This document shows positions 26,301 to 34,198 of a DNA stretch of 64,000 nucleotides, in pieces. Source of the stretch: Afipia sp. (lineage in GTDB: Bacteria; Pseudomonadota; Alphaproteobacteria; Rhizobiales; Xanthobacteraceae); the NCBI GenBank assembly GCA_024707075.1, contig JANQAK010000001.1, forward strand, positions 1,696,001-1,760,000. Reading direction: 5' to 3'. Every line of letters begins with the position of its first letter. Position 1 is the stretch's first letter. The notes under the pieces were generated by a model. That model made no database searches and had not been told where the DNA came from. It was given only the letters and a program-made list of their open reading frames with translations. A program made the translations under genes and the position numbers.

Positions 26301-27533
26301 AAGAAGAGAAGCACTGTCCCGGGCAAACAGCCCGCCGTTATAGGGCGGTATGCCAAGCGCATCGTCACCTTCCGAGATTGCCCTGAACACAGCCGTTAGC
26401 TTGGGCCAGAACGTGGCGATGGTGGAGGAGAAGGTCAGCCCTCTGGCCAAACGATCAGCAATTTCCCCACGCATAGTTGTTAGCGAGTAGGATTTATAGG
26501 GCTCTTGCCTATCAGGAAGAAGCTCGCGGTCCTCCGCGTACACGACGAAAAGAAGCCGATAAAGAAGTATGAGGGAGCTCTGGCGCACGCTCTCAAGGTA
26601 GGCCGCGTCGATTTCCGCCGGGCGATTAGGGTCATGACGATGGATAGCCGCGACGAGACCCGGATACAGGTCGTGAAAGACGAGGTGGGACAGGTCACGA
26701 GTGACCCTTGCTTCCCAAATCTTTCCTTCGTCCCGCGCCAGGTCATGAAAGGTTCGTGCTCCGTCAACCGGCAGGAACGCTTGCTTACGGAACATCAACG
26801 CAAATAGCCGCAGACAATGGAGTGGTGTCAGCAGCGGATTGGCGCGTTCAACGAGATCCAGCTCGTGGCCGGGTAGTTCGAGCGCCTTCCCTAGGTCGAC
26901 TTCGAAGAAGTCCTCGGAAACCGAAAGCGCTCCTTGGAAATAGAGGCGCCATTTGACGCCATTTGTAAGAATCCCGAGCCGCACCTTGCCGGAGGTCTGA
27001 ATATCTACCCGGCTCAGGTATTGCAGCATCTGGTTGGAAGGAACACCTTCTTCGTGCGCTTCGCTTTTGTCGGATCGGTCAAGGGCGCGCGCCCAGCGCT
27101 TTGCTTCTACGACGGCCAAGCCGTGCTGGTAGCGCTTCCAATGATCCCGCTCTGCCACCGCGCTATTCCGGGCTTGCTCGTCTGCAAAGAGCAAAGCGTC
27201 CGGGACTTGCTTGCGGCCTTTCGACGATAGGATTTGTTGAACCTCAATGTCGTTCCATCCAAGAAGCACCAGAACCGGATAGATCAGCGTTTTTTCAGTT
27301 TGTGCTTCATTCGGGCGATGGACCGCCAGCAAGCTTTGCACGCTTCTGAGCAGATTTGCCTTCAAGTCAATGACGTCGGTATCAGCGAGTGCCAGCCATT
27401 CTTGGCTCCGCGTGATGCCTTCGAGGAGGTAATCCCGTGTGAAGAGGTTGCCTGTGATCAAGGATGAAGCCTTTGGACGTGTCGGTGAGTGCCGGGTGCG
27501 AACCTGAAAAGCCGAGGGACTGGTCCAGGGCAT
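23334..27533 (-). CDS. Large single-chain restriction-modification enzyme (Eco57I/type IIG-like)
   Basis: 1399 residues. An N-terminal PD-(D/E)xK nuclease is visible (PD at 111-112, VVEAKRW with E143 and K145). A helical linker leads to an N6-adenine methyltransferase: motif I CDPAMGSGH at 549-557, catalytic motif IV GNPPYV around 859-864. A C-terminal target-recognition region follows (LYGIKTGYNEAFIV near 1040; RPYLRGQDISRW). Combined nuclease, methylase and specificity in one chain is typical of type IIG/IIL enzymes. The MTase half resembles BREX PglX, but PglX lacks the nuclease and no other BREX genes are here. Start may be ATG 27533 or a TTG at 27461. No frameshift is evident. Confidence 0.85.
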   Translation of the reverse strand: MPWTSPSAFQVRTRHSPTRPKASSLITGNLFTRDYLLEGITRSQEWLALADTDVIDLKANLLRSVQSLLAVHRPNEAQTEKTLIYPVLVLLGWNDIEVQQILSSKGRKQVPDALLFADEQARNSAVAERDHWKRYQHGLAVVEAKRWARALDRSDKSEAHEEGVPSNQMLQYLSRVDIQTSGKVRLGILTNGVKWRLYFQGALSVSEDFFEVDLGKALELPGHELDLVERANPLLTPLHCLRLFALMFRKQAFLPVDGARTFHDLARDEGKIWEARVTRDLSHLVFHDLYPGLVAAIHRHDPNRPAEIDAAYLESVRQSSLILLYRLLFVVYAEDRELLPDRQEPYKSYSLTTMRGEIADRLARGLTFSSTIATFWPKLTAVFRAISEGDDALGIPPYNGGLFARDSASLLARIELPDAVIAHLIFKLSHREETPGAFRYINYRDLGVQQLGTIYERTLEYGLRYDPADDTVVVDADDTARHESGSYYTPDSLVSLIIEKSVGPFVEERLAIFRAEAGKLAKDKRPIDSRLALLQGFDPALQILELRICDPAMGSGHFLVNLVDWLADKVLAAIAEAELTVDWSDKPYRSPVVASIEQTRVDIIRQATIHKWPFVVEHLDDRHIVRRTILKRCIYGVDKNPMAVELAKVALWLHTFTVGAPLSFLDHHLRCGNSLFGFWIREAMDRLSGWGGQLLINEPIQKAMAQALAMQKLERVNDIDIAEVHQSRTLFDGIESETRPFNSFVKLLYALDWLKLDKADETSVKSWLDGQYGDPFDIARGRLTLGPPLENGGTLQSKDVLDQIPGPVKGNATRFAAILSRARELVRKEAFHNWQVAFPGVWTQWESLDLRGGFHAVIGNPPYVRQELIRPYKAALEEFYETFAGQADLYVYFYEQGLKLLKPGGRLSYVVTNKWMRADYAERLRAMFETKAWVEFVADFGHAKKFFPDADVFPSVLVIQKPTEAPPPENTVVCSMPRDEVPDKDLEQAVSNPAYNFLLPRLHFTRDTWVLDRPEGISLLNKIRERGQSLKSVIGADPLYGIKTGYNEAFIVDAPTRERLISEDPESASLFRPYLRGQDISRWSCPDTGLFMIVMKSSSDHPWPWASAPDEQSAERIFEATHPALYRHFKTFEEIPDPRGGRPKGLRYREDQGRYWWELRPCAYYASFDAPKTLYVDIAWTPSFLVDTRGRFTNNTCYFLPSAAPDVAASLNAPIGWWYAWRKAQHGKDEALRFFTSFMETYPVAPLNEASREEVGTLVARASTLVEQYQVADHNLAEWLRLEFELKGLKPALLSASLLDTDRFLGAVRDFIPKKRKLSVAQLAELKREYATTVEPARNMRSEVLASERRLSDLVNDAYGLTADEVELMWRTAPPRMPFTPQGYSAPEAGLAEGADLSD

Positions 27534-27994
27534 CGGTACGATGGCGCGTGCGGCGCCTCGGCACCAAGGTCGCCCGCCTCAGGCTAACGCAACGCTACCC
27601 CTGAACCGACACTTCGGCGACCGGCGGGAAAGTCAGTTCATAGTGCCGTCACCGCTTTGATTTCTCAAGCGATTTCTACAGCGAGCGGCCGCTTTCCACT
27701 GTGATCCGCACCTCTCACCCCGGTCCGGCATGGGATGATCTCGGAGGGTGTTGGCCCCCGGTGGCACCCGCCCTGCGATGCAAGCGAAACATCAACTATT
27801 CGAAATTCTGGGCCTTCACCTTTAGCGTATCAATGTGCAGGTCAGCACATATTGCGCAGCTTGTGAATTGTTGGCCTTGGGTCGCGGCTGTCAGCCTCCG
27901 CCCTGCAACGGCTGTTGCCCGCTAACGCATTGCAGACCGTCGCTCCCTGCTTAGATAAAGATGAGGCAGCGACCTGATCCGGTGATCCCTTCCT
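27534..27994. other. Intergenic region upstream of the restriction enzyme
   Basis: About 460 bp between divergent genes. It should contain the promoter of the minus-strand restriction gene. No motif, RNA or coding segment can be supported. Confidence 0.45.
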
Positions 27995-28729
27995 ATGATG
28001 AACGTCCGCACCAAAGATTATTTCGATGATTTGCTGGTACGTGCCGTCTGTGCCCACGTGGTACCGCGTGAACCTTGGACGGACGCGGCTGCCAATCGAT
28101 GCCATGCCAATTGCGAAGCCTTTGTCCTGAATAATCCGGAATATGAAGTCGTACGCGGCTGGCTGGTCAGCAGCGGTCACTATTTCGTGCCACACAGCGT
28201 TATACGCAATGTATCGACTGGCACGCTAACGGACATCACGCCCGAACCAAGCGGTAGCAAACTTCCGTTCGTCGAACATCGCGGAAGCGACACAGATTTT
28301 TTCGATATTGCGTCAGGGGCGCGACGGCGGATGGCTTTATCCCCCGCTCACAGGGACGCCCAGTTCAATTGCAATCGACTAGGTTTCACAGAGTTCAGGC
28401 CCTGCGTTCCAATTTCTGCCGGAAGGAACGGCCTGCTGGTTTTGAGCATATATTTCCGCGTGCCATGGGCGGGACCATCACCGCAGACCGTGTTTGTGCG
28501 CAATGTAATTCAAAACTTGGCGGTCGATGCTGGCGAAGTGAGAATAAGCGTGACATTTCGCGTCCGGGCTCGCCGGCCGGGCTCTCGTAAACCGAGCCGC
28601 GACGCGTCTCGGCCTTCGGCTTCGATCACCTCACGCGAATACGCTGATGTGTCGCTCGCCGGAGGCGCTCGGTCTCGGGTCCCGCCGAGAGGCGGCGCTA
28701 TGCTGACCCTCCTGCGGGCGCCTTTTTAA
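27995..28729 (+). CDS. Hypothetical protein; only the first ~115 residues look coding
   Basis: The frame from ATG 27995 begins with a convincing protein sequence (YFDDLLVRAVCAHVVPREPW, EYEVVRGWLVSSGHYFVPHS, then TLTDITPEP). I have a general impression of a small phage/plasmid protein family but cannot name it. After about residue 115 the frame enters an HNH-like remnant read in another frame and then the 265-bp repeat, so the C-terminal half is probably not native. The original gene was likely truncated when the island boundary formed. Confidence 0.4.
   Translation: MMNVRTKDYFDDLLVRAVCAHVVPREPWTDAAANRCHANCEAFVLNNPEYEVVRGWLVSSGHYFVPHSVIRNVSTGTLTDITPEPSGSKLPFVEHRGSDTDFFDIASGARRRMALSPAHRDAQFNCNRLGFTEFRPCVPISAGRNGLLVLSIYFRVPWAGPSPQTVFVRNVIQNLAVDAGEVRISVTFRVRARRPGSRKPSRDASRPSASITSREYADVSLAGGARSRVPPRGGAMLTLLRAPF
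28405..28525 (+). pseudogene. HNH endonuclease remnant
   Basis: Read in the frame of 28405, the sequence gives NFCRKERP, then FEHIFPRAMGGT and RVCAQCNSKLGG. This is the HNH_5-type pattern: a partial zinc pair, a conserved His-x-Phe-Pro, a Gly-Gly turn and CxxCN. The start and the rest of the protein are missing. It abuts the repeat at 28651 and overlaps the tail of the previous frame. Confidence 0.5.
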
Positions 28730-28915
28730 CCGGTCTCGCGACTGTCGACTGGCCTTCGCTTCGCTGCGGCGCAGACGCCCTTTTTCTGTTTGGTCCTAAT
28801 GGCTCCGCCCTCGCGCGGGCAAGGGTGAAGTCCCGGTAGAACCGGGACCGGCCGGGGCGGTCTCCCCGACCTTCCGCGCGAACCCGGGTCCGAGCGCTCT
28901 CACCACCGCAATCCG
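28651..28915 (+). repeat. Direct repeat copy B bounding the defence island
   Basis: Matches 13950-14217 over its whole length in the same orientation. Here the block merges into the leader of the ParB-like gene, so this looks like the native location. The segment between the copies (about 14.4 kb) holds all the defence genes of the window. Confidence 0.8.
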
Positions 28916-29016
28916 CTTGTGCAGGCCGGGTGATCCCCCTCCGCCCCAGCAGCCCTGGCCCTTGCTACCCCGGTCTCGCCGACGGGCAGGGGTGCAGGCG
29001 CAGGTGCGCTCTGCAC
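28801..29016 (+). ncRNA. Structured 5' leader of the ParB-like gene (copy B)
   Basis: Domain 1 (28801-28880) folds as in copies A and C, with hairpin GTCCCGGT-AGA-ACCGGGAC and a second stem GGGG-CGGT-CTCC (a G-U replaces the A-U of copies A and C). Domain 2 (28923-28990) contains GGGTGATCCCCCTCCGC and CCCTTGCTACCCCGGTCTCG, repeated almost exactly in copy C. A third hairpin, GTGCAG..CTGCAC (28992-29016), ends 15 nt before the AAGGAG site of the gene. Copy C has a different sequence but again a hairpin at this place. The pattern suggests a cis-acting RNA controlling translation. Confidence 0.55.
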
Positions 29017-29040
29017 CCAAGCCCTAAAAGGAGAATGATC

Positions 29041-31077
29041 ATGTCTGCCAAGCATGTTGAAGCAATTGTCGAAAGCGGAACCGAGCGGTTCATTCCGTTG
29101 AACAAGCTCAAGAAATCCCCGAATAACGCCCGCAAGACGCCGCACAGCGAGGTGTCGATTGAAGCCTATGCCGCGAGCATCGCCGCGAAGGGTATCCTGC
29201 AAAATCTGGTTGTTGAGCCGGAACTGGATGCGGATGGCGCGGCAACCGGGTTCTATTTCGTCACCATCGGCGAAGGCCGTAGGCTGGCGCAGCTTTTGCG
29301 CGTAAAGCGCAAGGAGATCAAAAAGACCGAGCCGGTCCGCTGTGTCATCGACACCACGAACGACGCCTTCGAAATCAGCCTCGACGAGAACGTCACGCGG
29401 GAAAACATGAAACCCGCCGACCAGTTCGAGGCTTTCAAGAAGCTGGCGGAGGAACGCGGGTATGGCGCGGAGGAAATTGCCGCCCGGTTCGGGGTGACGC
29501 CGCATGTGGTTCGGCAGCGCCTGCGCTTGGGCGCGGTCTCGCCCAAGCTGATGCAAATCTACCGCGATGGCGATCTGGCGTTGGACCAGTTGATGGCGTT
29601 TGCCATCACCGATGACCATGCGCGGCAGGAGGCCGCCTATGAGCGGCTGTCCTATAACCGCGATGCCAGCACGATCCGCCGCATGCTCACCGAGACCCAT
29701 GTCGCCGCCACGGATCGCCGCGCGATCTTTGTCGGAGCGGAAAAGTATACCGAGGTGGGCGGTACGATCCTGCGCGACCTCTTCACCGAGGATCGCGGCG
29801 GCTATTTCGAGGACGTGGCGCTGCTCGATATGCTGGTCATGGCCAAGCTTGGCCGCGAGGCCGATTCCGTGATGGAGGCCGAGGGGTGGAAATGGGCGCA
29901 GGTCTTCCTCGACTACCCCCACAGCCATGGTCTGCGCCGAATTTATCCGCAAGCCGTAGAATTGTCGGCGGAAGATCAGGCCGCCCTGGATGCCGTGCAA
30001 GCTGAGTTCACCAGCCTGACGGAGCAACATGAGAGCGACGAGGAACTGCCCGACGAAGTTGATGCGCGTTTCGGTGAGCTTGAAGCCGAAATCGAGCGGC
30101 TGGAGGCCAAGCGTAGGGCTTACGACCCCGCCGACATCGCCCGTTGCGGGGCCCTCGTCATCCTGAACCACGACGGCACCGTGCGCATCGAGCGCGGCTT
30201 TGTAAGAGCCGAGGACGAGAAGCAGGAGCCGGAAACGCATGATGTGAGCGGCGAAGGCGAGGGCGGTGACGCCGTCAAAGACGACGGCGGAACCGGCCCG
30301 GATGGTGCCGGGGACGAGCGGTTGGATGGGGAGAACGAGGACGCTGACGATGGCAAGCCACTGTCGGACATCCTGATCCGCGATCTCACCGCGCATCGCA
30401 CCCTCGGGCTTCGCCTCGCCTTAAGCGAGCAGCCGGAGGTCGCCATCGTCGCCGTCACCCACGCGCTATCGGCGCAAATCTTCTATCGCGGCGCGGACGT
30501 CCACGTTCTCGATATCCGTCCGACCGCCACGTATCTGGCGTCTCATGCGGATGGGATCGAGGATACCAAGGCGGGGAAGGCATGGGCGGATCGTCACGCG
30601 CGTTGGGCGGCGCAGATGCCGCGCGACGTGTCCGGCCTGTGGACCTTTATCATGGAGTTGGACCATGACAGCCGCATGGCGCTGTTCGCGCATTGCGTCG
30701 CACTCACAGTCAACGCCCTAAAACTGCCGACGGAGCGCAAGCCTCGGGCGATGGCAACGGCGGACAGGCTGGCGGAAGCCGTCTCGCTCGACATGACCGC
30801 GCATTGGGTGCCGACCGCCCGGACCTATTTCGGTCGGGTCACCAAGCCGCACATTCTTGCAGCGGTGCGGGAAGCCGTCAGCATCGAGGCCGCTGACCGG
30901 ATGGCTGACATGAAGAAGCAGGACATGGCCGAAGCTGCCGAGCAGTTGCTGGTCGCAACCGGCTGGCTGCCCGCGCTGATGCGGACGCCGGGAGCCGCGC
31001 AGGAGCGCGCCGAACCACCGCAGGCGGGTGCCGTCACAAGGACGAGCTCTGACGCCTATTCCGTCGCCGCCGAGTAA
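29041..31077 (+). CDS. Large ParB/RepB/Spo0J-family plasmid protein
   Basis: 678 residues from ATG 29041, with AAAAGGAGAATGATC just upstream. The N-terminal ParB nuclease-fold domain (FIPLNKLKKSPNNARKT, GEGRRLAQLL) is followed by the KorB/ParB-type helix-turn-helix (EEIAARFGVTPHVVRQRLRL, about 142-161). The long C-terminal half includes a coiled coil (about 320-365) and a low-complexity acidic linker (GEGEGGDAV.. to DDGKP, about 405-440). Segregational ParB proteins are about 300 residues; this long form is common on alphaproteobacterial plasmids, where its exact role is not settled. No ParA gene is adjacent. It shares its structured leader with the DUF932 gene. Confidence 0.85.
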   Translation: MSAKHVEAIVESGTERFIPLNKLKKSPNNARKTPHSEVSIEAYAASIAAKGILQNLVVEPELDADGAATGFYFVTIGEGRRLAQLLRVKRKEIKKTEPVRCVIDTTNDAFEISLDENVTRENMKPADQFEAFKKLAEERGYGAEEIAARFGVTPHVVRQRLRLGAVSPKLMQIYRDGDLALDQLMAFAITDDHARQEAAYERLSYNRDASTIRRMLTETHVAATDRRAIFVGAEKYTEVGGTILRDLFTEDRGGYFEDVALLDMLVMAKLGREADSVMEAEGWKWAQVFLDYPHSHGLRRIYPQAVELSAEDQAALDAVQAEFTSLTEQHESDEELPDEVDARFGELEAEIERLEAKRRAYDPADIARCGALVILNHDGTVRIERGFVRAEDEKQEPETHDVSGEGEGGDAVKDDGGTGPDGAGDERLDGENEDADDGKPLSDILIRDLTAHRTLGLRLALSEQPEVAIVAVTHALSAQIFYRGADVHVLDIRPTATYLASHADGIEDTKAGKAWADRHARWAAQMPRDVSGLWTFIMELDHDSRMALFAHCVALTVNALKLPTERKPRAMATADRLAEAVSLDMTAHWVPTARTYFGRVTKPHILAAVREAVSIEAADRMADMKKQDMAEAAEQLLVATGWLPALMRTPGAAQERAEPPQAGAVTRTSSDAYSVAAE

Positions 31078-31085
31078 TCGGCATC

Positions 31086-31111
31086 GCCGGGACCGCTCAC
31101 GCGGTCCCGGC
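31086..31111 (+). terminator. Perfect hairpin after the ParB-like gene
   Basis: GCCGGGACCGC-TCAC-GCGGTCCCGGC, an 11-bp perfect stem starting 8 bp after the stop codon. No T-run follows, so it is a stabilising or Rho-independent-like element, not a textbook terminator. A second perfect stem, GGCCGCGCGC/GCGCGCGGCC, lies at 31141-31166. Confidence 0.55.
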
Positions 31112-31866
31112 TGTTCATCTAGCGACTTTCGGAAATTTTTGGCCGCGCGCCTGATGGCGCGCGGCCAATCTCATGATGCTCACACCCTCGACCCTGCCCA
31201 TTTAAAAAAAGCGAGCCACTTTCTGCTAAAGGCTGGAGGGGAAAGGCGCGTTGTGGCCGGCGTGCGCCCGTAAACCCACCCCAAGGGCAGCAAAGTCGCC
31301 GCGGATCATGCCTTGGCCTAACCGCGATATTGGCTATGGCAATTCGACGCCCTCATCCTTCACCAGCGAGGTAGATCGTGGCAGGTGTATCGATCATTCC
31401 TGACATCGAGATTGCGAGCCGGATTTTGCGGATCTTTGGTGGCACGCCCGGAAGGGGCACCGCAATGCGAATTCATGCGCCGTCGTTTGCCAGGTCGCGC
31501 TTTCGCTTTCCGTGGAGCGGAAGCAAGTCTTTTTGCGACCGGCGTTGCCATATCCTTGTACGGTGACGATGGCGATAGTCATGGTGGTCCCTGCCGTTTT
31601 GTTTGATGGGCGCGCAACCCACGCGACCTCGAATGGACGGATCAGGCCCGAGGGCCGGCTACGCCTCGATCGCCTTCCCGCAACGGCTAAGCCTGCTTTT
31701 TTTTCCCCTGCCGCGAAGGGGCGGCATTCCTCGCGAGGCAAAAAAGCCGTCTGCCGCCGTCCTCCGCTTTGCTGCGGGCCTGACGGCTGCGGGCCGATCG
31801 CTCCCCGGGCCAAGGACCGCCATCGAGGCTGCGATGGTCGCGGCCCGACAACAGACGGAGACCACC
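31112..31866. other. Long GC-rich leader region before the DUF736 gene
   Basis: About 750 bp without a supportable gene; frames on both strands are short and overlap. It includes the hairpin at 31141-31166 and many GC-rich inverted pieces in the last 250 bp before the start at 31867. The position suggests a long 5' leader like those of the neighbouring plasmid genes, but it does not contain the conserved leader motif. Confidence 0.4.
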
Positions 31867-32178
31867 ATGGCTACCATCGGAACCTTCACCGCTGCGGACA
31901 ACGGCTACACCGGATCGGTCAAGACGCTCACGCTCAACGTCAAGGCGAAGTTTGTCGCGACCGAGAAGGAGAACGACAAGGCGCCCGATTTTCGCATCTT
32001 CGCCGGCTCCACCGAATTCGGTGCCGCCTGGAAGAAGACCGCGCGCGAGACCGAACGCGAATATCTCTCGGTCAAGCTCGACGATCCGAGCTTCCCGGCC
32101 CCGATCTACGCCTCGCTGGTGAAGGGTGAGGGCGACGACAGCTTTACGCTGATTTGGTCCCGCCGCAACGGCGACTGA
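31867..32178 (+). CDS. DUF736-family plasmid protein
   Basis: 103 residues from ATG 31867. It begins [18 protein letters not shown] and ends with [10 protein letters not shown]; this matches the DUF736 pattern (single-domain, beta-rich) that is very frequent on alphaproteobacterial plasmids and islands, with no known biochemical role. It lies between the ParB-like and DUF932 genes, a frequent combination. A clear terminator follows. Confidence 0.85.
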   Translation: MATIGTFTAADNGYTGSVKTLTLNVKAKFVATEKENDKAPDFRIFAGSTEFGAAWKKTARETEREYLSVKLDDPSFPAPIYASLVKGEGDDSFTLIWSRRNGD

Positions 32179-32196
32179 TCCGAAAGCATCGACTGG

Positions 32197-32223
32197 CCCC
32201 GCCTCTTCGGAGGCGGGGTTTTT
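32197..32223 (+). terminator. Rho-independent terminator after DUF736
   Basis: CCCCGCCTC-TTCG-GAGGCGGGG followed by five T residues: a 9-bp perfect stem with a stable UUCG-type loop, 19 bp after the DUF736 stop. Confidence 0.85.
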
Positions 32224-32300
32224 CCTGTGCTCATGGCCATAATCGGAAAAGGAAGGGCGAGAAGACCTTCGGTCGCATTTTTCGGAAGGTGATCGCTATG

Positions 32301-32534
32301 GGCTCCGCCCTCGCGCGGGCAAGGGTAAAGCACCGTCCCGGTGCCGGCCGGAGCGGTCTCCCCGGTCTTCCGCGCCAAGGCAAGAATCTCACGACGACAT
32401 GAATGCCAGGCGCGTGCAGACAGCGCGCGTGCCACGCGCCCCTTCGGGCGGGTGATCCCCCTCCGCGTCCTGCCGCCCTTGCCCTTGCTACCCCGGTCTC
32501 GCCGACGGGCAGGGTTGCAGCGCAGCGCTGCGCT
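32301..32534 (+). ncRNA. Structured 5' leader of the DUF932 gene (copy C)
   Basis: Shares domain 1 (32301-32375) and domain 2 (about 32450-32515) with the ParB-like leader. In domain 1 the first hairpin is GCACCG-TCC-CGGTGC in place of the GTCCCGGT/ACCGGGAC stem, so the pairing is kept with different bases. The last hairpin is a 16-bp perfect palindrome, AGCGCAGCGCTGCGCT (32519-32534), 16 nt before an AAGGAG site identical in context to that of the ParB-like gene. Confidence 0.55.
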
Positions 32535-32563
32535 TTAACCCAGCCACATAAGGAGAATGATCC

Positions 32564-33760
32564 ATGACCATGATGACCCTGACCCAGAACGAGCAGCATG
32601 TTTCCAGCGGATTCCGCGTTGACGTATCGCGCGGCGCGCGCGTTGGCCGCGTGTCCTCGGAATGGTTTTCCCGGCCCGATGACGAGCGTTATCTCAGTCT
32701 GACCGATCTGCATGACGCCGTACGCCGCCGCGCTGACCGGGCGCAGGCCCGTACCGTGGAAAGCCGGTTTGTCAGGGTGCAGGCTGCCCGCGACAACGCC
32801 GAGCGGTTGGCTCTCTTGGTACCGGGACGTGACGAACCCGTTGCCCCCACCCATTGGAGTTTTGGGCAATTGTGCGGGCTTGTCGGCGCGCCGTCATCCT
32901 ATCTGCGGCAGCTTCCCGCTTCATTGGCCGGGATCAACCTGCAACACGGCTTGCTGTCACATCGCGCCGAGCTTGTGAAAACCTTGGAAGCCGATGACGG
33001 CCGCATTGAGCTCCGTGCCGTGACGGGGCCGGACTATGGCCGCATCTGGGATCACGAGCTTGTCTCAGCCGTCAAAAAGATTGCGGGCAACGGCACCGGC
33101 GATACTCGTTGGAAGGTTCCGGGCGTGCTCGACTGGAACACGATGACGCATAACCCCTTTGTGGACGTCACCAAGGACACCACGACGCTTTACGCCAGCG
33201 ACCGCGACGTGTTCTTGTTTTTGGTAGACGATACCCATCCTATTGAGGCCGGACGTTTGCCGGACGGTTCGCCGGATTTGTATTTTCGTGGCTTCTATTG
33301 CTGGAACAGTGAAGTCGGATCGAAGACACTCGGCATCGCCTCGTTTTATCTGCGGGCCGTCTGCATGAACCGCAACCTGTGGGGCGTCGAGAATTTTGAG
33401 GAAATCACCATCCGGCATTCCAAATTCGCGGCGCAGCGCTTTGCGCACGAGGCGGCCCCCGCGCTGACGCGGTTCGCCGACTCCTCGCCCGCGCCGTTCA
33501 TCGCCGGTATCAAGGCAGCGCGGGAACGGATCGTCGCTCGCAACGACGAGGACCGCGACAGCTTCTTGCGCAAGCGGGGGTTCTCCAAGTCCGAGACCAC
33601 AAAGATCATCGAAACCGTATTGCACGAGGAAGGCCGCCCGCCGGAGAGCGTGTTTGATTTCGTGCAGGGGATATCAGCGCTGGCGCGCGGAAAGCCGCAT
33701 CAGGACGCGCGTCTGGAGCTTGAGGGTAAAGCAAAGCGGTTGCTGGAACGCGCCGCCTGA
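32564..33760 (+). CDS. DUF932-family plasmid protein
   Basis: 398 residues. Segments such as LYASDRDVFLFLVDD, YFRGFYCWNSEVGSKTLGIA and FYLRAVCMNRNLWGVE are typical of DUF932 (phage/plasmid-like TIGR03299 relatives), a family found on plasmids and phages with unknown function. Start ATG 32564 with AAGGAGAATGATCC upstream, nearly the same ribosome-binding region as the ParB-like gene. Terminator-like hairpin follows. Confidence 0.83.
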   Translation: MTMMTLTQNEQHVSSGFRVDVSRGARVGRVSSEWFSRPDDERYLSLTDLHDAVRRRADRAQARTVESRFVRVQAARDNAERLALLVPGRDEPVAPTHWSFGQLCGLVGAPSSYLRQLPASLAGINLQHGLLSHRAELVKTLEADDGRIELRAVTGPDYGRIWDHELVSAVKKIAGNGTGDTRWKVPGVLDWNTMTHNPFVDVTKDTTTLYASDRDVFLFLVDDTHPIEAGRLPDGSPDLYFRGFYCWNSEVGSKTLGIASFYLRAVCMNRNLWGVENFEEITIRHSKFAAQRFAHEAAPALTRFADSSPAPFIAGIKAARERIVARNDEDRDSFLRKRGFSKSETTKIIETVLHEEGRPPESVFDFVQGISALARGKPHQDARLELEGKAKRLLERAA

Positions 33761-33765
33761 ATGTC

Positions 33766-33800
33766 AGGCCGCGCAGCCGAAATCCGGTTGCGCGGCCTTT
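33766..33800 (+). terminator. Terminator-like hairpin after DUF932
   Basis: AGGCCGCGCA, a 13-base loop, TGCGCGGCCT followed by TT: a 10-bp stem 5 bp after the DUF932 stop. Further GC-rich hairpins follow at about 33822-33890. Confidence 0.7.
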
Positions 33801-34198
33801 CAGGAAGTTAAGCGATTTTCCGCCGATCCGGCCTCCGGATCGGCGGCGGACGCGTATCCGCGTCCGTGGCTCGCCGGGCCTGCGGCCCGGCTCGCGAGAG
33901 TCACGAAGCTTACGGTTCGCAATAATTCAATGAATTGATAGGTTGAACGTCTTTGATCTGGATTTTAGGGCGCCATCTTCACGACCGCGCCCAATGCAAT
34001 TCACCGCGGCGATGCACGTCCGGCGGGCCCATGTTCCTCAGCATGATGTCAGAGTTACCGCACAGACACTACTTCACTTGATCGCCTCCGACCAAATGCG
34101 ATCAGTCGATCATCCCCGACTCGCGACTCCGTTTGCGATCTGGGTCATGCCGGGACTGTCGGGCAGCCCACCGGAGGCTACCGGCATCGAGGGATGAT
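33801..34198. other. Intergenic region after DUF932
   Basis: About 400 bp between convergent genes, with GC-rich hairpins such as CCGATCCGG-CCT-CCGGATCGG near 33822-33845. No gene can be supported. Confidence 0.45.

Noticed and set aside
23334-27533. BREX system (PglX)
   Set aside because: An N-terminal nuclease is present and no BrxC, PglZ or BrxA/B genes are in the window.
28900-30396. A 498-residue open frame on the minus strand opposite the ParB-like gene
   Set aside because: It is the complement of a well-supported gene with recognised domains; its translation is low-complexity and shows no motif.
31603-31866. Extended start for the DUF736 protein
   Set aside because: The family begins at MATIGTF (31867); the upstream frame is Pro/Arg-rich and not conserved-looking.
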